A stretch of DNA of 64,000 nucleotides from Streptomyces liliifuscus (GTDB lineage: Bacteria > Actinomycetota > Actinomycetes > Streptomycetales > Streptomycetaceae), in assembly GCF_016598615.1 (NCBI RefSeq), contig NZ_CP066831.1, positions 4,340,001 to 4,404,000 of the forward strand, given 5' to 3'. Shown piece after piece: positions 8,561-16,189 of this stretch. The translations under genes were made by a program, and so were the position numbers. The notes beneath the pieces are model-generated. The model saw nothing but the letters and a program-made list of their open reading frames with translations, searched no databases and was not told where the DNA came from. Within the stretch, counting starts at the first letter, position 1; each line of letters starts with the position of its first letter.

Positions 8561-10318
8561 ATGAAGATCCACAAGTACGACACAGTCATCGTCGGCGCGG
8601 GCGGCGCCGGCATGCGCGCCGCGATCGAAGCGACGAAGCGCAGCCGTACCGCCGTGCTCACGAAGCTCTACCCCACCCGCTCCCACACGGGCGCCGCGCA
8701 GGGCGGCATGGCCGCCGCGCTGGCCAACGTGGAGGAGGACAACTGGGAGTGGCACACCTTCGACACGGTCAAGGGCGGTGACTACCTGGTCGACCAGGAC
8801 GCCGCCGAGATCCTGGCGAAGGAGGCCATCGACGCGGTCCTCGACCTGGAGAAGATGGGCCTGCCGTTCAACCGCACGCCGAACGGCACCATCGACCAGC
8901 GCCGCTTCGGCGGTCACAGCCGCAACCACGGCGAGGCCCCGGTCCGCCGGTCCTGCTACGCGGCCGACCGCACCGGCCACATGATCCTCCAGACGCTGTA
9001 CCAGAACTGCGTGAAGGAGGGCGTGGAGTTCTTCAACGAGTTCTACGTCCTCGACCAGCTCATCACCGAGGTCGACGGCGTCAAGCACTCGGCCGGTGTC
9101 GTCGCGTACGAACTGGCGACCGGTGAGATCCACGTCTTCCAGGCGAAGGCCGTGATCTACGCGTCCGGCGGCACCGGCAAGTTCTTCAAGGTGACGTCGA
9201 ACGCGCACACGCTGACCGGTGACGGCCAGGCAGCGGTCTACCGTCGCGGCCTGCCGCTGGAGGACATGGAGTTCTTCCAGTTCCACCCGACCGGCATCTG
9301 GCGCATGGGCATCCTGCTGACGGAGGGCGCCCGCGGTGAGGGCGGCATCCTCCGCAACAAGGACGGCGAGCGCTTCATGGAGAAGTACGCGCCGGTCATG
9401 AAGGACCTCGCGTCCCGTGACGTCGTGTCCCGCTCCATCTACACGGAGATCCGTGAGGGCCGCGGCTGCGGTCCCGAGGCCGACCACGTCTACCTCGACC
9501 TCACGCACCTCCCGCCGGAGCAGCTGGACGCCAAGCTGCCCGACATCACGGAGTTCGCACGTACGTACCTGGGCATCGAGCCGTACACGGACCCGATCCC
9601 GATCCAGCCCACCGCGCACTACGCGATGGGCGGCATCCCGACGAACGTCGAGGGTGAGGTCCTGTCGGACAACACCACGGTCGTCCCGGGCCTGTACGCG
9701 GCCGGCGAGGTCGCCTGTGTGTCCGTCCACGGCGCGAACCGCCTGGGCACGAACTCGCTCCTGGACATCAACGTGTTCGGGCGTCGCGCGGGTATCGCGG
9801 CGGCGGAGTACTCCGCGAAGACGGCCGCGCACGTCGAGCTGCCCGAGGAGCCGCAGTCCCTGGTCGTCGAGCAGATCGAGCGGCTGCGGTCGTCGACGGG
9901 CAACGAGCGTGTGGCGGACATCCGCCGCGAGCTGCAGGAGTGCATGGACGCCAACGTCATGGTGTTCCGCACCGAGCAGACGATCAAGACGGCCGTGGAG
10001 AAGATCGCGGAGCTGCGCGAGCGCTACCGGAACGTCTCGATCCAGGACAAGGGCAAGCGGTTCAACACCGACCTGCTGGAGGCCGTCGAGCTCGGCAACC
10101 TCCTGGACCTGGCCGAGGTCATGGCGGTCTCCGCCCTCGCCCGCAAGGAGTCCCGCGGCGGTCACTACCGCGAGGACTACCCGAACCGCGACGACGTCAA
10201 CTTCATGCGCCACACCATGGCGTACCGCGAGGTCGGCGACGACGGCACCGAGTCCATCCGTCTCGACTACAAGCCGGTCGTCCAGACCCGCTACCAGCCG
10301 ATGGAGCGTAAGTACTGA
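8561..10318 (+). CDS. sdhA: Succinate dehydrogenase flavoprotein subunit SdhA
   Basis: A 585-aa FAD-binding catalytic subunit, which is the usual length. The dinucleotide fold is VIVGAGGAGMRAAIEA near the N-terminus. RSHTGAAQGG contains the His that carries covalently bound FAD in the family. GGHSRNHGEAPVRR, HPTGIWRMG and HGANRLGTNSLLDI are further substrate and FAD signatures. The C-terminal segment contains REDYPNRDDVNFMRHT. The stop overlaps the sdhB start by one base (TGATG), implying translational coupling. It oxidises succinate to fumarate in the TCA cycle. Confidence 0.96.
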   Translation: MKIHKYDTVIVGAGGAGMRAAIEATKRSRTAVLTKLYPTRSHTGAAQGGMAAALANVEEDNWEWHTFDTVKGGDYLVDQDAAEILAKEAIDAVLDLEKMGLPFNRTPNGTIDQRRFGGHSRNHGEAPVRRSCYAADRTGHMILQTLYQNCVKEGVEFFNEFYVLDQLITEVDGVKHSAGVVAYELATGEIHVFQAKAVIYASGGTGKFFKVTSNAHTLTGDGQAAVYRRGLPLEDMEFFQFHPTGIWRMGILLTEGARGEGGILRNKDGERFMEKYAPVMKDLASRDVVSRSIYTEIREGRGCGPEADHVYLDLTHLPPEQLDAKLPDITEFARTYLGIEPYTDPIPIQPTAHYAMGGIPTNVEGEVLSDNTTVVPGLYAAGEVACVSVHGANRLGTNSLLDINVFGRRAGIAAAEYSAKTAAHVELPEEPQSLVVEQIERLRSSTGNERVADIRRELQECMDANVMVFRTEQTIKTAVEKIAELRERYRNVSIQDKGKRFNTDLLEAVELGNLLDLAEVMAVSALARKESRGGHYREDYPNRDDVNFMRHTMAYREVGDDGTESIRLDYKPVVQTRYQPMERKY

Positions 10319-11097
10319 TGGCTACCCCCACCCTGGACAAGGCGGACAGCGCCGGCGCGCCGGAGGCCGGCTTCGCCGACACCCCGTACATCACCGCCAC
10401 GTTCCGCATCCGCCGCTTCAACTCCGAGGTCTCGGCGGAGGCGGTCTGGGAAGACTTCCAGCTGGAGATCGACCCGAAGGAGCGCGTCCTGGACGCGCTG
10501 CACAAGATCAAGTGGGACCTGGACGGCACGCTCACGTTCCGCCGGTCCTGCGCACACGGCATCTGCGGCTCGGACGCGATGCGGATCAACGGCAGGAACC
10601 GCCTTGCCTGCAAGACGCTGATCAAGGACATCAACCCCGAGAAGCCCATCACGGTCGAGCCCATCAAGGGCCTGACGGTCCTGAAGGACCTGGTCGTGGA
10701 CATGGAGCCGTTCTTCCAGGCGTACCGCGACGTGATGCCCTTCCTCATCACGAAGGACACGAACGAGCCGACGCGGGAACGTCTCCAGACGGCGGAGGAC
10801 CGCGAGCGCTTCGACGACACGACGAAGTGCATCCTCTGCGCGGCCTGCACGTCCTCGTGCCCGGTCTTCTGGAACGACGGCCAGTACTTCGGCCCGGCCG
10901 CGATCGTCAACGCGCACCGTTTCATCTTCGACTCGCGTGACGAGGCGGGCGAACAGCGCCTGGAGATCCTGAACGACAAGGACGGCGTCTGGCGCTGCCG
11001 CACGACGTTCAACTGCACGGACGCCTGCCCTCGGGGCATCGAGGTCACGAAGGCGATCCAGGAAGTGAAGAGGGCGCTGATCACTCGACGGTTCTGA
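10318..11097 (+). CDS. sdhB: Succinate dehydrogenase iron-sulfur subunit SdhB
   Basis: A 259-aa electron-transfer subunit. The [2Fe-2S] region is RRSCAHGICGSDAMRING, followed by LAC; Asp replaces one of the usual cluster Cys residues (GSD instead of GSC), a variation I believe is common in this family. The [4Fe-4S] motif is CILCAACTSSCP, and CRTTFNCTDACPRGI completes the [3Fe-4S] site. It begins with ATG at 10318, overlapping sdhA by one base. It is the last gene of the operon and is followed by a terminator hairpin 21 bases later. Confidence 0.95.
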   Translation: MATPTLDKADSAGAPEAGFADTPYITATFRIRRFNSEVSAEAVWEDFQLEIDPKERVLDALHKIKWDLDGTLTFRRSCAHGICGSDAMRINGRNRLACKTLIKDINPEKPITVEPIKGLTVLKDLVVDMEPFFQAYRDVMPFLITKDTNEPTRERLQTAEDRERFDDTTKCILCAACTSSCPVFWNDGQYFGPAAIVNAHRFIFDSRDEAGEQRLEILNDKDGVWRCRTTFNCTDACPRGIEVTKAIQEVKRALITRRF

Positions 11098-11118
11098 CTC
11101 CTGTTGAGCAGTACCGAG

Positions 11119-11156
11119 AGCCCTGTTTCCGCTGTGACGCGGAAGCGGGGCTTTCG
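11119..11156 (+). terminator. Terminator after sdhB
   Basis: AGCCCTGTTTCCGC (11119-11132) pairs over 14 positions, two of them G-U, with GCGGAAGCGGGGCT (11139-11152) around a six-base loop, followed by TTCGGTT. Confidence 0.8.
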
Positions 11157-11245
11157 GTTATAGCGGCGGGTTTCCACCGCTACTGAAGGGAGCATTCCGC
11201 GGTCACACTCCTTCCCGGAAGCCGGTGGGCTTGGGGAGGGGAACC

Positions 11246-11839
11246 ATGGCGCTGCTGAAGGCACCCGTGCCACTGGGATACGCGCAGGCCTCGAAAGAAG
11301 CCCATTCCGTCGCCGCCCCGCTGCTTACAGGGGCCGCACTGGCCCTGGCGGGAGTCGTCGCCGGAGCGAACGACAAGATCTTCCGCTGGCCCGGGATAAG
11401 TCTGCTGATGCTCGTCTCCACATCTTTGGCCCTGATTGCCAGCATCCAACTCCACTACTACTCCCGCCAATATTTCTATTCACGCCAGGACATACACGAC
11501 TGGTACGACATCGGCGACGGGCTGCGTCACAAGGCGCAGCGCGCCCGGCTGTACGCGTGGCAGGGCGACGACTACGACAAGTGGGCACGCAACAACGACC
11601 GAGCCGTCCACTGCTTCAACGCGGGGACCGTCCTGTTGGGGCTAGGTATCGTCGCCGCCCTGAGTCCCCCGGACGGCGGCCGACAGGCCACATGGCGCTG
11701 GGCAGCCGCTGGGCTGGTACTGCTCTGCACCGTGGCGGAAGCGGTGTGGACGCTCGCCATCTACCGCAAGAACGTGCACCTGCGGCGAACGCGTGGAGTT
11801 GCGCTCAGCGCGATCACCGAACCGAGGGAGACCGCATGA
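11246..11839 (+). CDS. Unknown four-helix membrane protein
   Basis: A 197-aa protein from the ATG at 11246, preceded by GGGGAGGGG; the GTG at 11225 is less likely. Two hydrophobic hairpins are visible: LLTGAALALAGVVAGA and LLMLVSTSLALIASIQL at about residues 28-78, then AGTVLLGLGIVAALS and AAGLVLLCTVAEAVWTLAI at about 132-180. Between them is a polar loop of about 55 residues rich in Tyr, Arg and Asp (YYSRQYFYSRQDIHDWYDIG), probably cytosolic. I do not recognise the family. The stop overlaps the next start (ATGA), so the two genes form an operon. The layout resembles small 2TM/4TM effector-like proteins but no homology is claimed. Confidence 0.65.
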   Translation: MALLKAPVPLGYAQASKEAHSVAAPLLTGAALALAGVVAGANDKIFRWPGISLLMLVSTSLALIASIQLHYYSRQYFYSRQDIHDWYDIGDGLRHKAQRARLYAWQGDDYDKWARNNDRAVHCFNAGTVLLGLGIVAALSPPDGGRQATWRWAAAGLVLLCTVAEAVWTLAIYRKNVHLRRTRGVALSAITEPRETA

Positions 11840-12156
11840 CCACCCATGCCATGACCCTGCCGGGCCATCCCGATATCCACGACCCACGCAGCACAGATTG
11901 CCGGGGCACCGACTGCCATCTTGTGGTGGGCCCCGCCATCGCAGGTGACACGGCGTCTGCCTGGCACGCCGCACTGGAGGGCGGTGCCGAGGCAATGGAC
12001 ACCTATCTGAAAACGTACAACTCCCAGTTCAAGGGCAAGCACGAGGAGCACTGCGAATTCAGCGACCTTCCTCCGTCCATCCATGTGGCATGCCACGGCT
12101 CCTACGAGGCCCTTGTAGAAGAGCTCAATTCGGCGAACGACGCACTGAACGAGTAG
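11836..12156 (+). CDS. Unknown small soluble protein, coupled to the upstream membrane protein
   Basis: A 106-aa hydrophilic protein starting at ATG 11836, which overlaps the previous stop by four bases (ATGA). It has several Cys and His residues (DCRGTDCH, EEHCEFSD, HVACHGS) that could bind metal, though no standard motif fits. There is no signal peptide. The C-terminus, EALVEELNSANDALNE, is likely helical. Codon use is less GC-biased than in the neighbouring core genes, as expected for an accessory gene. Function unknown; it probably works with the four-helix membrane protein. Confidence 0.55.
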   Translation: MTTHAMTLPGHPDIHDPRSTDCRGTDCHLVVGPAIAGDTASAWHAALEGGAEAMDTYLKTYNSQFKGKHEEHCEFSDLPPSIHVACHGSYEALVEELNSANDALNE

Positions 12157-12204
12157 CCGCCCCACCCCGAAGGCCCGCCCGATCACCGCACTACGATGAC
12201 GCGC

Positions 12205-12906
12205 GTGGCGGGCACAGGGGGTCGAGTGGGGCAACGCTCCCGGCTGTGGCTCGGTCTGACCGTCCTGGCCGTCGGCAGTTTCACCGTCGGAGACACCGCG
12301 CACCGGGTCCGGGCCGCCATGGACTGGCTCAGCGCATGGTGGCCCTGGCTGTTGTTGGCCCTCGCCCTGCTGAACCTGCTGCGTTCTGCCATCACCGCCG
12401 GCTCGCTCATCGCGCCGGGCCTGCTCGCCGCCGTGGCCCTCGGCGGACTGGCGGCGGCGCACGACATCAGTACGCACACGCTGACCGACCTCGTCGCGCC
12501 CACCGCGCTGATCTTCCTGGGCCTGGCGCTGCTGCTCTCCTCTCGCGAGAAGGACTCCCACCGGTGGACGCGCGTGCTGGCGACCGGCCGGGTGCGCACG
12601 ACGGGTACGCTCGGAAGTCGCACCGGCAACCGCCAAGTGATACTCCGAGCCATAGCCGGTGAAGTGCGTGCCGACCTGACCGGGTCCGTCCTTGACGGGA
12701 GCCTGACCGTCCTGGTGACGGCGGTGGCCGGCTATGTCCACCTGACCGTGCCCCACGACTGGCCCGTCACGGTTCGTACGGCAGGTACCATCCTCACTCA
12801 CGTCAGCGACACGGGTCCGCGCGCAAGCACCGAGGACAACGCCGCTCGCGAGGTCGGTCTACACCTTCTCGGGCTGGTCGGGGCCATCAGTCTCGTCCGG
12901 GCGTGA
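12205..12906 (+). CDS. Membrane protein with LiaF-like C-terminal domain
   Basis: About 233 aa. Four hydrophobic segments occupy residues about 14-110 (LWLGLTVLAVGSF, WWPWLLLALALLNLL, LIAPGLLAAVALGG, TALIFLGLALLL). A soluble C-terminal part starts near RQVILRAIAGEVRADLTGSV and continues with VLVTAVAGYVHLTVPHDW. That pattern of beta-strands with a polar repeat and a VPxDW turn resembles LiaF/DUF1707-associated cell-wall stress domains. The GTG at 12205 is preferred because TACGAT at 12192-12197 makes a -10 seven bases before it, implying a leaderless mRNA; the ATG at 12196 overlaps that element. The 3' end overlaps the convergent gene by 48 bases. Confidence 0.6.
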   Translation: MAGTGGRVGQRSRLWLGLTVLAVGSFTVGDTAHRVRAAMDWLSAWWPWLLLALALLNLLRSAITAGSLIAPGLLAAVALGGLAAAHDISTHTLTDLVAPTALIFLGLALLLSSREKDSHRWTRVLATGRVRTTGTLGSRTGNRQVILRAIAGEVRADLTGSVLDGSLTVLVTAVAGYVHLTVPHDWPVTVRTAGTILTHVSDTGPRASTEDNAAREVGLHLLGLVGAISLVRA

Positions 12907-13779
12907 ACTCCCGTGTACGTACGGCAGGTTCACCCGACGCCCGGCGAACCGGTCCGAGAGCCGCTGGAAGAGTGCCCACTCTCCGTCGCGGTCCGGCAGC
13001 GGGTGGTGCAGGGCGTCAACCAGGTCGAACCTGTGCAGGTCGTAGACGACATGCATGAGTCCCGCGTAAGCCTGCGCCGCGACCACAGCTCCCTTGTACG
13101 CCACCGCGGCCAACACCAGCGCGAGTGCGACCAGCCACCACTCGTCCGGTTCGTCGTAAAAGGCGGCCATCATGACGCCGGCGCAGACAAGGAAGGCGTG
13201 GCAGAGGTTGACCGCCGTATCCAGCATGTCCCGAGCCGAACTCAGCGCCTGAGCAAGCGGGGCGGACACCTGGGGATAGATACGCGGCCACGACGAGAGG
13301 GTCGTCAGTCCGTAACGCTCACCCGCGCTGAGCTCACCCGCCCTGAGGGCATTGCCGAGCGCGGTGGGCAGCAGCGCATGAGCCGGCGGTGCGGCCGCCA
13401 GGCGCCTGGAGGCGTCTGCCGCGACCCGCTGAGCGTCAGGACCGGCATCGGCCGCCGCGTCGGCTCGATCGGCGAGCGTCTGCCCGCGGCGGCGCTGGAA
13501 TTCCATCAACACGCCTGCCATTCCCGCCGTGACCGGCCAACGGTCCCAGTACCCCTCCAACACCCGCACCGCCCGCACCTGAAAGGGCTGCAGAAGCATC
13601 CCGAGTACTGCAGCGCAGACACCGATCAGAAGCAGGGCCCCTACCGTGGCAGCCGGGTTCGACGGCAGGACGGCGGACCAGTTGGCACGCCCCGAGAAGC
13701 TCCCCGCCCGGAGCAACCCGCCAAGGCAGGTGACGAAGAGCGCACACGGCACGAAGTGCACCGCCAACAGTCGTCGCAC
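12859..13779 (-). CDS. Unknown membrane protein
   Basis: A 306-aa protein with hydrophobic segments near the N-terminus (LLAVHFVPCALFVTCLGGLL, VGALLLIGVCAAVLGMLL) and another pair at about residues 195-240 (LCHAFLVCAGVMMAAFY, WWLVALALVLAAVAYKGAV). The central part is a long Ala/Arg-rich helical region with RRRGQTLADRADAAADAG. The C-terminal 65 residues are hydrophilic and probably cytosolic. The GTG start at 13779 follows AAGGGGGCC. The gene converges on and overlaps its neighbour. I do not recognise the family. It belongs to the orphan set between sdhB and the serine hydrolase. Confidence 0.6.
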   Translation of the reverse strand: MRRLLAVHFVPCALFVTCLGGLLRAGSFSGRANWSAVLPSNPAATVGALLLIGVCAAVLGMLLQPFQVRAVRVLEGYWDRWPVTAGMAGVLMEFQRRRGQTLADRADAAADAGPDAQRVAADASRRLAAAPPAHALLPTALGNALRAGELSAGERYGLTTLSSWPRIYPQVSAPLAQALSSARDMLDTAVNLCHAFLVCAGVMMAAFYDEPDEWWLVALALVLAAVAYKGAVVAAQAYAGLMHVVYDLHRFDLVDALHHPLPDRDGEWALFQRLSDRFAGRRVNLPYVHGSSRPDETDGPDQPEKV

Positions 13780-14046
13780 GAAATCGGCCCCCTTGCCCCG
13801 CGTATCCCCATCACCTCACACACCACCGAGCACTCTCCAGTATGGACTCCGGGCAAAACCCTTCGCTCGAGTCACTGAAGCGTCGACGGCATGGGAGAAC
13901 AAGGACGGAGCGCGGCGCTCACCCGCCCAAGCTGGCACGATCCCCGCCCATACCGATCCGCAATCGGATGAAGTGGCTGGTACGGGACACCCCGGGCCAC
14001 CCGCTCCACGGTGATGTTCTCGACTCCAGCCCACGGGAGGCAGGTG

Positions 14047-14310
14047 ATGTCTGCAGCAGCTGAGCGGCCTTCCGGGAACCGGCCACTGACGGTCCTGACC
14101 TACGAGATCATGGAGAGCCGTCCGGGCTACCGGGTCGAGATCATCAGAGGCAGATTCTCGTGACACCGTCCCTGGACGCTGCTCACGCTCGGGCGTTGGC
14201 TCGGCCGACTCGCCCCTTCGTCGCAGCCGGACTGGAGAGCGGCGAGACCGAGGGTTCTCCAAGGCGTCGGCAACGGTCGGCCTGCCCGGGCTCGATGGCC
14301 CGTCCCCCCG
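14047..14310 (+). pseudogene. Uma2-family (DUF820) nuclease-like gene relic
   Basis: An ATG after GGGAGGCAGGTG opens a frame reading TVLTYEIMESRPGYRVEII, which matches the N-terminus of Streptomyces Uma2 proteins. A stop follows at 14161. In another frame the homology continues as ILVTPSLDAAHARAL and RPFVAAGLESGETE, then shifts again to VLQGVG. At least two single-base frameshifts are therefore needed, and the C-terminal half with the catalytic Asp/Glu/Lys residues is absent. This is a dead remnant, identified from remembered family sequence. The 267 bases before it hold no convincing gene. Confidence 0.6.
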
Positions 14311-14324
14311 AATTCCGCGGCGAA

Positions 14325-14563
14325 CTCGTCGAGGCCGATCTGTCCAGGGCGAACTGGGTGATCACCCCCGCCCAGGACTTCCTCGTGGACTCGGCCACTA
14401 CGAATACCCGGTGTTCATCGACCCGTCGGTGAAGAAACACACGCAGAACCAGACCACGACGTATAGTCGCCGCCCGAACGCCACCTTCTACAACGGCAAG
14501 GGCTTCGACAAGGGCGGTACGCACGAGGCCCGCGTCGGCTTCGAGTCCGACACCTGGGGCCGT
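14325..14563 (+). pseudogene. Fragment of a secreted LamG/RHS-type protein gene
   Basis: The reading frame gives SRANWVITPAQDFLVDSATT. A one-base slip near 14400 then leads to YPVFIDPSVKKHTQNQTTTY and FYNGKGFDKGGTHEARVGFE. The PVFIDP and NGKGFDKGGTHEARVGFES patterns are typical of large Streptomyces secreted proteins with DNRLRE/LamG-like domains, often with RHS repeats. Only about 80 residues of a very long protein remain, with a frameshift and no start or end. It abuts the Uma2 relic, so this spot has lost at least two genes. Confidence 0.55.
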
Positions 14564-14616
14564 AGGCCCAGTGGAAGAGCCGGTCCCAGGGTGATGGCCA
14601 CGATCGGCCAGACCGG

Positions 14617-14877
14617 TCAGCGGTCGAACCGTCGAAGGTCCCCGGCGCCGTACGCGGCCCACAGCCCGCCACCCGCCAGGAGAACAACAGGCCCGGCCAG
14701 CAGCCCCCTTGGCACGGCCGCTCGCAGGATCAGCAGAAGACCCGCCGCAGCGAGTGCGTACGGCAACGCCGACAGTGCCCACCGTCCGCCCGACCGGACC
14801 GCCGACCCTCCCCCCAGCAGCCAGACCGTGCCGACGACAACCACCAGCAGCCCGAAGGCAATTCGCACGCGGCCCAC
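14617..14877 (-). CDS. Small two- to three-helix membrane protein
   Basis: An 86-aa protein starting at GTG 14877, closely preceded by GGGAGGGGGAG; a TTG at 14895 is a weaker alternative. Hydrophobic stretches IAFGLLVVVVGTVWLLGG, ALSALPYALAAAGLLLIL and GLLAGPVVLLAGGGLWAAY indicate three membrane passes. The C-terminus is YGAGDLRRFDR. The protein is similar in style to small conserved Streptomyces membrane proteins of unknown function. Coding bias is good, and it lies opposite to the pseudogenes. Confidence 0.5.
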   Translation of the reverse strand: MGRVRIAFGLLVVVVGTVWLLGGGSAVRSGGRWALSALPYALAAAGLLLILRAAVPRGLLAGPVVLLAGGGLWAAYGAGDLRRFDR

Positions 14878-15031
14878 CGGCTCCCCCTCCCGCAATCAGC
14901 CTGAAGAGTACTGAAGCCTCCATGACAGGTCAGGTCCCGGGCCGGGCAGGGACAGGGTCGGGGTGAGGTCAGGGTCTTGTCCGGGTGATTCCCCATGGAA
15001 GCGGCGGATGTGCGGCGCGAGGCTGGTGTGC

Positions 15032-16189
15032 ATGGCGAACTTACTTGGGCGCAAGAGGTGTTGGAGGACAGCGGCGGCCGCCGGGGCAGTGGCGGCCGTG
15101 CTGGTGGTGGGGACCGTGCCGGCGATGGCTGCGGGCGACTCCGGGGTGGGCGCGGGCGACCCCGGGCACGGTGTGGTCCGTGGTGACCGGGGGCTCGACA
15201 AGGAGGCGTTGCGGGCGGCCCTCGCCGGGCTGCCCGACGCGAATGTCACGGGCGGGCTGATTCGGATGTCCGGGACGGACGGCCGTTGGTCGGGTACGGC
15301 CGGTCCGTCCGTGCCGGCCACCGACGCGCACTTCAGGATCGGCAGTGTCACGAAGATCTTCACGTCGACGGTGCTGCTCCAACTGGCCGCCGAGGGACGG
15401 CTGACCCTGGACGACACCGTGCAGGAGCTGATGCCGGGCCTGCTGCCGCCCGGCTACTACCCCGTCACCGTGGGCCAGTTGCTCAGCCACACGAGCGGCC
15501 TGCAGATCATGACCTGCGCCACGGAGGACATGTCACCGCGCGAGGCCGTGGACGCCTCCCTGGCCTGCGGAGAGCCGACGGAACCGGGCAAAGCCACGCG
15601 CTACAACGGCATCAACTACTTCATCGCGGGTCTGATCATCGAGCAGGTGACCGGCCACTCGTACGGTTCCGAAGTCCGCTCCCGCATCCTGAAACCCCTC
15701 CGGTTGCGTGACACGTACGTCCCCGCCCTCGACGACTGGTCGATCCCGGCGCCCCACACACGCGGCCTGGTGGCAGTGCCGGACTCCGGCGACCTCAAGG
15801 ACGTGAGCGTCCAGAACCCGTACGGCTGGGCGGAGGGCGGCATGATCTCCAACGCCCCCGACCTGGCCCGCTTCTTCACCGCCCTGTACCGCGGTCACCT
15901 CCTCCCTCCGGCCCAGCAGAAGGACCTCTTCCGGATGCCCGCCGCGGCCGGCGGCGACAAGCAGTTCAGCTATGGCGGCCTCCAGCGCACCGAGTTCCCC
16001 GACGGCACGGTCGTCTGGGGCAAGAGCGGACACGTCCCCGGCTACACGAGCGGCGTCTTCGCCACCCGCGACCTCCGCCGCGTCCTGGTCTACGCCCTCA
16101 ACCCGACGGATCGCTACCCGGAACTGCCGTACGTCCTGCGGATAGCGGGGGCGGCATTCGACGTCCCGGCACCGGCTACAGCTGGCTGA
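15032..16189 (+). CDS. Secreted serine hydrolase, beta-lactamase/DD-peptidase family
   Basis: A 385-aa serine hydrolase related to Streptomyces R61 D-Ala-D-Ala carboxypeptidase. The signal peptide is about residues 1-33 (AAAAGAVAAVLVVGTVPAMA). The nucleophile motif SxxK is SVTK in FRIGSVTKIFTS. The position of the usual YSN reads YNG in RYNGINYFIAG, and the KTG box is KSG in VWGKSGHVPGY. The family hydrolyses D-Ala peptides, beta-lactams or esters, so the substrate cannot be stated. The start chosen is ATG 15032; ATG 15008 would add eight residues. The 3' end overlaps the convergent DUF4132 gene by 14 bases. Confidence 0.85.
   Translation: MANLLGRKRCWRTAAAAGAVAAVLVVGTVPAMAAGDSGVGAGDPGHGVVRGDRGLDKEALRAALAGLPDANVTGGLIRMSGTDGRWSGTAGPSVPATDAHFRIGSVTKIFTSTVLLQLAAEGRLTLDDTVQELMPGLLPPGYYPVTVGQLLSHTSGLQIMTCATEDMSPREAVDASLACGEPTEPGKATRYNGINYFIAGLIIEQVTGHSYGSEVRSRILKPLRLRDTYVPALDDWSIPAPHTRGLVAVPDSGDLKDVSVQNPYGWAEGGMISNAPDLARFFTALYRGHLLPPAQQKDLFRMPAAAGGDKQFSYGGLQRTEFPDGTVVWGKSGHVPGYTSGVFATRDLRRVLVYALNPTDRYPELPYVLRIAGAAFDVPAPATAG

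Noticed and set aside
8516..10213. Long open frame opposite sdhA
   Set aside because: sdhA is certain from its motifs; the opposite frame has no recognisable family and mirrors sdhA codon bias.
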